Part shown: positions 59,211 through 64,000 of the stretch, in pieces
Layout of the letters: each line of letters begins with the position of its first letter
Position numbering within the stretch: position 1 is the stretch's first letter
NCBI RefSeq assembly: GCF_900636745.1
Contig: NZ_LR134310.1
Location: forward strand, 2,162,501-2,226,500
Direction: 5' to 3'
DNA from: Actinobacillus equuli
GTDB lineage: Bacteria; Pseudomonadota; Gammaproteobacteria; Enterobacterales; Pasteurellaceae
Length of the DNA: 64,000 nucleotides
Translations under genes and position numbers: made by a program
The notes under the pieces: model-generated
Seen by the model: the letters and a program-made list of their open reading frames with translations, nothing else
Database searches by the model: none
What the model was told of the DNA's origin: nothing

Positions 59211-60881
59211 TTAGAATAAACCGGTAATCAAACCGTTTTCATCGACATCAATACGATTTGCCGCCGGCACTTTTGGTAAGCCCGGCATACGCATAATGCT
59301 ACCGCAAATCGCAACGATAAAGCCGGCACCGGCAGAAACACTAATACTGCGTACGGTAACAGTAAAACCGCTTGGGCAACCGAGTAATTTGGCATTATCG
59401 CTTAATGAATATTGTGTTTTCGCCATACAAATCGGTAATTTATCTAAACCTAATTTTTCCAGATTTTTAATTTCCGCTAAGGCTTCGGCACTAAAATTCA
59501 CATCATCTGCACCATAGATTTTTTGTGCGATCGCTTTGATCTTGTTTTGCACGCTTTCATTTACGTCATAGACAAAATTAAAACGGTTCTCTTGTTCATC
59601 AATCGCTTTTAATACTTTTTGTGCCAAGTCCACACCTCCGGCACCGCCTTTACCCCACACTTCAGTGAGCGATACTTCCACGCCTTGTTCCGCGCAAGCG
59701 GTCTGAATTAGGGCTAATTCCGCATCGGTATCGGATACAAAGCGGTTCAATGCGACCACAACCGGTAAGCCGAATACATTTTTCAGGTTACTGATATGTT
59801 TAAGTAGATTTGGTAAACCTTGTTGTAAAGCGGTTAAATTTTCTTCAGCTAAATTCGCTTTTTCAACACCGCCGTTATATTTCAGCGCTTTTACCGTGGC
59901 AACGACCACAGCCACATCCGGTTTAAGATCAGCTAAACGGCATTTAATATCACAGAATTTTTCTGCGCCTAAATCCGCACCGAAACCGGCTTCTGTTACT
60001 GCATAATCGCCTAAATGTAATGCTAAACGCGTTGCAGTAACCGAGTTACAACCGTGAGCGATATTGGCAAATGGACCACCGTGAATAAAGGCTGGGCTGC
60101 CTTCAATCGTTTGTACTAAATTCGGTTTAATCGCATCTTTCAACAATGCCGCCATTGCACCGTGCGCATTTAAATCTTTTGCATAAACCGGTTGTTTGTC
60201 AGTGGTGTAAGCAACTAAGATATTACCTAAACGTGTTTTTAAATCGGCAAGATCTTTAGCTAAACAGAAAATTGCCATTACTTCCGAAGCAACAGTAATA
60301 TCAAAACCGTCCGGACGAATCACACCGTCTGTCGGATTACCCAAACCGCCTAATACGTTACGTAATTGACGATCGTTCATATCAATTACACGACGCCATA
60401 ACACACGTTTGGTATCAATATTTAACGCATTGCCTTGGTAGATATGGTTATCCAATAATGCCGCCAATAGGTTATTGGCACTGGTGATAGCGTGGAAATC
60501 GCCGGTAAAATGTAAGTTGATATCTTCCATCGGCAACACTTGTGCGTAACCGCCGCCAGCCGCACCGCCTTTCACGCCGAATACCGGACCTAATGACGGC
60601 TCACGTGCCGCAACCACTGCATTTTTACCAAGCTGGTTTAACGCATCGGTTAAACCGATAGTTACGGTGGTTTTTCCTTCGCCTGCCGGAGTTGGGTTAA
60701 TGGCGGTCACTAAAATTAATTTACCGTTTTTAGCCGGTAATTTGAAAGCATCCGCCGGATTAATTTTCGCTTTATATTTGCCGTATTGTTCGATTTGATC
60801 GGCATTTAAACCTAATTTTTCCGCAATTTTATTAATAGGCTGCATAATGGCAGCTTGAGCAATTTCTACATCGCTTTTCAT
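59211..60881 (-). CDS. fhs: formate-tetrahydrofolate ligase
   Basis: Makes 10-formyl-THF from formate, THF and ATP, feeding purine synthesis and fMet. The protein has 556 residues. ATP-binding motif [10 protein letters not shown] at 63-72, [20 protein letters not shown] near 95-114 and [10 protein letters not shown] near 273. Many enterics lack fhs; Pasteurellaceae that grow on formate-rich mixes carry it. A PurR-type operator lies upstream. GAGGATGA precedes the ATG. Confidence 0.98.
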   Translation of the reverse strand: MKSDVEIAQAAIMQPINKIAEKLGLNADQIEQYGKYKAKINPADAFKLPAKNGKLILVTAINPTPAGEGKTTVTIGLTDALNQLGKNAVVAAREPSLGPVFGVKGGAAGGGYAQVLPMEDINLHFTGDFHAITSANNLLAALLDNHIYQGNALNIDTKRVLWRRVIDMNDRQLRNVLGGLGNPTDGVIRPDGFDITVASEVMAIFCLAKDLADLKTRLGNILVAYTTDKQPVYAKDLNAHGAMAALLKDAIKPNLVQTIEGSPAFIHGGPFANIAHGCNSVTATRLALHLGDYAVTEAGFGADLGAEKFCDIKCRLADLKPDVAVVVATVKALKYNGGVEKANLAEENLTALQQGLPNLLKHISNLKNVFGLPVVVALNRFVSDTDAELALIQTACAEQGVEVSLTEVWGKGGAGGVDLAQKVLKAIDEQENRFNFVYDVNESVQNKIKAIAQKIYGADDVNFSAEALAEIKNLEKLGLDKLPICMAKTQYSLSDNAKLLGCPSGFTVTVRSISVSAGAGFIVAICGSIMRMPGLPKVPAANRIDVDENGLITGLF

Positions 60882-60894
60882 TCATCCTCCACAG

Positions 60895-60910
60895 TGGCAA
60901 ACGTTTGCTT
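60895..60910. promoter_or_regulatory. PurR-type operator before fhs
   Basis: GCAAACGTTTGC (60897-60908) is the full 12-base PurR core palindrome, 15 bases upstream of the fhs start. It fits a formyl-THF enzyme serving purine synthesis. Confidence 0.8.
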
Positions 60911-60981
60911 TTTTAAACCCTGCTAGAATATGCTAAAATCCGTTTAAAATAAAGAACTGTAACAGATATTTAACAAAAAAG

Positions 60982-61428
60982 ATGACGAATCAATTAACTC
61001 CAAACTTTTGGCAAACAAAAAGCCTGATTGAAATGAATGATGCAGAATGGGAAGCATTGTGTGACGGTTGCGGAAAATGTTGTTACCGCAAATATATTCA
61101 AGGCAGAGGAAAACGAGAGCGCCTATATTACACTTCGGTCGCTTGTAATTTACTGGACGTGAATAACGGACGTTGTACCAATTATCCGAACCGTTTCAAA
61201 ATTGAGCAGGATTGCACAAAATTAACCAAGAAAAATTTGCCTGATTTCGGTTGGTTGCCGAAAACCTGTGCCTACCGCTTACTTTATGAAGGTAAGTCGT
61301 TATTTGATTGGCATCCGTTGATCTCTAACGATCCGCAATCGGTAAAAAAAGCGAATATTCTCATTCCAAACGGAATTCATGAAAAAGATGTGATAGATTG
61401 GTTTGAATTTGTAATTGATGAGGTTTAA
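60982..61428 (+). CDS. ycgN: YcgN family cysteine cluster protein (UPF0260)
   Basis: 148 residues. The cysteine cluster LCDGCGKCCYRKYIQG (Cys27, Cys30, Cys33, Cys34) and later Cys residues (VACNLLD, GRCTNYP, DCTKL, KTCAYR) form the CxxCxxCC zinc/iron-cluster-like pattern. The function of the family is unknown. Divergent from fhs; the intergenic gap holds the PurR site. Confidence 0.93.
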   Translation: MTNQLTPNFWQTKSLIEMNDAEWEALCDGCGKCCYRKYIQGRGKRERLYYTSVACNLLDVNNGRCTNYPNRFKIEQDCTKLTKKNLPDFGWLPKTCAYRLLYEGKSLFDWHPLISNDPQSVKKANILIPNGIHEKDVIDWFEFVIDEV

Positions 61429-61432
61429 GCTA

Positions 61433-61482
61433 ACAAGCGGTCATTTTTTGTAAAAAACTTGCAAAATATGACCGCTTGTTAT
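61433..61482 (+). terminator. uptake-signal pair after ycgN
   Basis: ACAAGCGGTCATTTTTTG-type arm faces ATGACCGCTTGT (ending 61479). It ends ycgN. Confidence 0.75.
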
Positions 61483-61518
61483 TTGGATAATTTTAATAAT
61501 GATAAGAGGGCAAACACA

Positions 61519-62268
61519 ATGAAAACAGCATTAGTTACTGGGGCAACGGCAGGATTCGGCTTAGCCATTTGCAAATTACTGATTAAATCAGGTTATAAAG
61601 TGATTGGTACCGGCAGACGTAAAGAACGCCTTGCCGAGCTACATTCGCAATTAGGTAATAATTTCTTACCGCTTGCATTTGATGTCAGTGATGAAGAGGC
61701 TACCTCTCAAGCCTTAAATAATCGTCCGGCAGGCTGGCAAGCGGTGGATTTATTAGTCAATAACGCCGGATTGGCATTAGGGTTGGAACCGGCTTATAAA
61801 ACCGATTTAAAAGATTGGTATCAGATGATCGATACTAATATTAAAGGGCTAGTGACGGTTACTCGTTTGATTTTACCGGAAATGGTAGAACGTAATAGCG
61901 GGCATATTATCAATTTAGGTTCAATCGCCGGTAATTATCCTTACCCGGGCGGTAACGTTTATGGCGGCACAAAAGCCTTTGTTAAACAATTCAGCCTCAA
62001 TTTACGTGCGGATTTAGCCGGTACGAAAGTACGTGTGACCAATGTAGAGCCCGGCTTATGCGGCGGTACGGAATTTTCCAATGTACGCTTTAAAGGTGAT
62101 GACGATAAAGCGGCAAAAGTGTATGAAAACGTGAATTATGTCGCACCGGAAGATATTGCCAATATTGTGCTATGGCTAAACCAACAACCGGAACATGTCA
62201 ATATTAACCGCATTGAAGTGATGCCGGTGGCACAAACTTTCTCACCGCTTGCGGTGGCAAGAGGCTAA
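61519..62268 (+). CDS. ydfG: NADP-dependent 3-hydroxy acid dehydrogenase (SDR)
   Basis: Short-chain dehydrogenase that oxidises L-allo-threonine, L-serine and 3-hydroxypropionate-type acids in E. coli. The protein has 249 residues from ATG 61519 (MKTALVTGATAGFG). NADP motif TGATAGFG at 7-14 with TGRRKERL following, catalytic Ser135, Tyr148 and Lys152. EPGLCGGTEFSNVRFKGDDD is a YdfG hallmark. Start has AAGAGGG upstream. Confidence 0.94.
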   Translation: MKTALVTGATAGFGLAICKLLIKSGYKVIGTGRRKERLAELHSQLGNNFLPLAFDVSDEEATSQALNNRPAGWQAVDLLVNNAGLALGLEPAYKTDLKDWYQMIDTNIKGLVTVTRLILPEMVERNSGHIINLGSIAGNYPYPGGNVYGGTKAFVKQFSLNLRADLAGTKVRVTNVEPGLCGGTEFSNVRFKGDDDKAAKVYENVNYVAPEDIANIVLWLNQQPEHVNINRIEVMPVAQTFSPLAVARG

Positions 62269-62278
62269 CTCACTTACC

Positions 62279-62306
62279 AAAAGCGGTCTAAAACAGACCG
62301 CTTTTA
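62279..62306 (+). terminator. uptake-signal hairpin after ydfG
   Basis: AAAGCGGTCT (62280-62289) pairs with AGACCGCTTT (62295-62304). Confidence 0.85.
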
Positions 62307-62345
62307 AATGCTAAATAAACGAAATTTTTACTTGCATACCGTGGA

Positions 62346-62373
62346 ATTATGTACTATTTTGATAGTACATAAT
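62346..62373. promoter_or_regulatory. TrpR-type operator before trpB
   Basis: A perfect 12-bp dyad around TTTG. Its central 20 bases (62350-62369, TGTACTA six bases TAGTACA) match the TrpR consensus at 16 of 20 positions. It is 24 bases before trpB and probably overlaps the promoter. Confidence 0.8.
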
Positions 62374-62396
62374 ATTTCTTATAGAGAGAACACGAT

Positions 62397-63587
62397 ATGT
62401 CAGACACACTTCTTAATCCTTACTTCGGCGAATTTGGCGGAATGTATGTTCCTGAAATTCTAGTACCGGTTTTAAAGCAACTTGAATCTGCTTTTGTCGA
62501 TGCACAAAATGATCCATTATTCCAAGCGGAATTTACCGACTTATTGAAAAACTACGCCGGTCGTCCGACCGCATTAACGCTTTGCCGTAATCTCACCAAA
62601 GGAAGCAAAACCAAACTTTATCTTAAACGTGAAGATCTGTTACACGGCGGCGCACATAAGACTAACCAAGTATTAGGACAAGCCTTGTTGGCAAAACGCA
62701 TGGGCAAAACTCGTATTATTGCGGAGACCGGTGCCGGCCAGCATGGGGTGGCAACAGCATTAGCCTGTGCAATGTTAGATTTACCTTGTGTCATTTATAT
62801 GGGGGCTAAAGATGTGGAACGCCAATCACCGAACGTATTTCGTATGCGTTTGATGGGCGCGGAAGTGATTCCGGTACAAAAAGGTTCTTGCTCATTAAAA
62901 GATGCCTGCTGTGAAGCGATGCGTGACTGGGCGGCAAACTATGAAACAACCCATTACTTAATTGGTACGGCGGCAGGCCCGCACCCGTTCCCAACCATGG
63001 TACGTGAATTTCAGAAAATGATTGGCGAAGAAACTAAACGTCAAATTTTAGGAAAAGAAAACCGCTTACCGGATGCCGTAATTGCTGCGGTTGGCGGCGG
63101 ATCGAATGCAATCGGTATGTTTGCGGATTTTATTGAGGAAAAAGGCGTGCAATTGATCGGTGTAGAACCGGCTGGCAAAGGCATTGAAACCGGCGAACAC
63201 GGCGCACCGCTTAAACACGGTACAACCGGCATTTATTTCGGAATGAAATCGCCGATTATGCAAACTAAGGACGGGCAAATCGAAGAATCTTATTCGATTT
63301 CAGCAGGGTTGGATTTCCCATCCGTTGGGCCTCAACACGCCTATCTAAATGCCACAGGCAGAGCAGATTACGTATCTATTACTGATAAAGAAGCGTTAGA
63401 TGCTTTCCAAGCGTTAGCACAGCACGAAGGGATTATTCCGGCCTTGGAAAGCTCACACGCGTTGGCTTACGCACTAAAACTAATTGCACAAAATCCGGAA
63501 AAAGAACAACTATTGGTGGTGAATCTCTCCGGTCGTGGCGATAAAGATATTTTTACCGTAGATAAAATTTTAAATGGGGGAAACTAA
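62397..63587 (+). CDS. trpB: tryptophan synthase beta chain
   Basis: PLP enzyme that joins indole and serine. The protein has 396 residues. PLP-Lys88 in [12 protein letters not shown], phosphate loop [10 protein letters not shown] near 233, and the catalytic Glu in ETGAGQHG near 111. It is directly behind its own TrpR operator and is not preceded by trpC/F, so trpBA is split from the rest of the trp pathway. trpA starts one base after its stop. Confidence 0.98.
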   Translation: MSDTLLNPYFGEFGGMYVPEILVPVLKQLESAFVDAQNDPLFQAEFTDLLKNYAGRPTALTLCRNLTKGSKTKLYLKREDLLHGGAHKTNQVLGQALLAKRMGKTRIIAETGAGQHGVATALACAMLDLPCVIYMGAKDVERQSPNVFRMRLMGAEVIPVQKGSCSLKDACCEAMRDWAANYETTHYLIGTAAGPHPFPTMVREFQKMIGEETKRQILGKENRLPDAVIAAVGGGSNAIGMFADFIEEKGVQLIGVEPAGKGIETGEHGAPLKHGTTGIYFGMKSPIMQTKDGQIEESYSISAGLDFPSVGPQHAYLNATGRADYVSITDKEALDAFQALAQHEGIIPALESSHALAYALKLIAQNPEKEQLLVVNLSGRGDKDIFTVDKILNGGN

Positions 63588-63588
63588 T

Positions 63589-64000
63589 ATGAGCCGTTTT
63601 GATACTTTGTTTGCTGATTTAAAAGTGAAAAACGAAGGGGCTTTTGTGCCGTTTGTTACCCTGTGTGATCCGGATTTTGATCGTTCGTTTGAAATCATCG
63701 AAACACTGATCGCTAACGGTGCAGATGCGTTGGAGCTAGGTTTCCCGTTTTCAGATCCTTTGTTGGATGGCCCAGTGATTCAAGCAGCGAATAAACGTGC
63801 ATTAGACGGTGGCTACAGCACCGATGCGTGTTTTGAAATGATTGCCAAAATTCGCTCAAAATACCCTGAAATTCCGATTGGCTTGCTGCTTTGTGCTAAT
63901 TTAGTCTTCGTACCAACCGAAGAAGTGTTTTTCAAACGTTGTGCCGAAACCGGCGTTGATGCGGTGTTAATTGCTGATGTGCCGGTACTTGCCGCCGAAG
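63589..64000 (+). CDS. trpA: tryptophan synthase alpha chain (3' part missing)
   Basis: First 137 codons of the indole-forming subunit. [20 protein letters not shown] start; catalytic Glu in [16 protein letters not shown] near 48-63; [10 protein letters not shown] lies where most relatives read LMTYAN. It runs off the right edge. It forms an alpha2-beta2 complex with TrpB and shares its operon. Confidence 0.96.
   Translation, partial: MSRFDTLFADLKVKNEGAFVPFVTLCDPDFDRSFEIIETLIANGADALELGFPFSDPLLDGPVIQAANKRALDGGYSTDACFEMIAKIRSKYPEIPIGLLLCANLVFVPTEEVFFKRCAETGVDAVLIADVPVLAAE

Overview
The window reads as chromosome of a Pasteurellaceae species of the Actinobacillus pleuropneumoniae branch. Many intergenic gaps carry the A. 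pleuropneumoniae-type DNA uptake signal (ACAAGCGGTC with an AT-rich tail), often as facing pairs that double as terminators. The gene neighbourhoods are also typical of the family: cvpA-purF, mreBCD, znuC/mepM divergent, dsbC-recJ, opsX and lgtF for heptose-based LPS core, and Slam-type surface lipoproteins. The species name is inference; the family assignment is strong.

Layout. 1-15.7 kb is core chromosome: uppS (cut by the left edge), gloB, nagK, pgpB, yhbY, LPS core transferases lgtF and opsX, pbpG, argG, rnhA, cvpA-purF, gdhA, bamE, yejK, ridA and pgeF. A tRNA gene of the Ile2 type (CAU anticodon) at 15770-15846 carries an integrated element of about 11 kb, ending near 26826. Core chromosome resumes at about 27.2 kb: a surface lipoprotein, yceK-like, leuB, msrB, gapA, mreBCD, rarA, znuB, yafJ, ispF-ispD-ftsB, pckA, sucD-sucC, a VirK/YbjX gene, sucB-sucA, znuC, mepM, dsbC, recJ, an OmpA-type lipoprotein, ybhA, narQ, a GNAT gene, rdgB, a ybjQ-like gene, fhs, ycgN, ydfG, and trpB-trpA (cut by the right edge).

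The element has the architecture of a phage satellite (P4-like element or phage-inducible chromosomal island, PICI). It has a tRNA-targeting tyrosine integrase, two AT-rich unknown cargo genes, AlpA, a small DNA-binding protein, a Rha-type regulator, a short terminase-small-subunit-like protein, an Icd/Ash-like ORF with an embedded terminator, three small ORFs and a DUF927 helicase. It has no capsid, tail or large terminase genes. A 154-bp block with short iterons (TAGTCCCAA/TTGGGACTA type) occurs twice, beside int and beside the helicase gene, which recalls the paired ori/crr sites of P4. A GC-rich island near the right end is a candidate packaging site. The right junction continues into a decayed copy of the same integrase, so the site was occupied at least twice.

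The chromosomal part holds several readable control sites: PurR-type operators before cvpA-purF, fhs and (unexpectedly) argG; a TrpR-type operator before trpB; a CRP palindrome before the surface lipoprotein; and many hairpin terminators. Purine synthesis (purF, fhs), the TCA/PEP branch (sucABCD, pckA, gdhA), cell shape and division (mreBCD, ftsB, mepM, pbpG) and zinc uptake (znuB, znuC) are the main themes.
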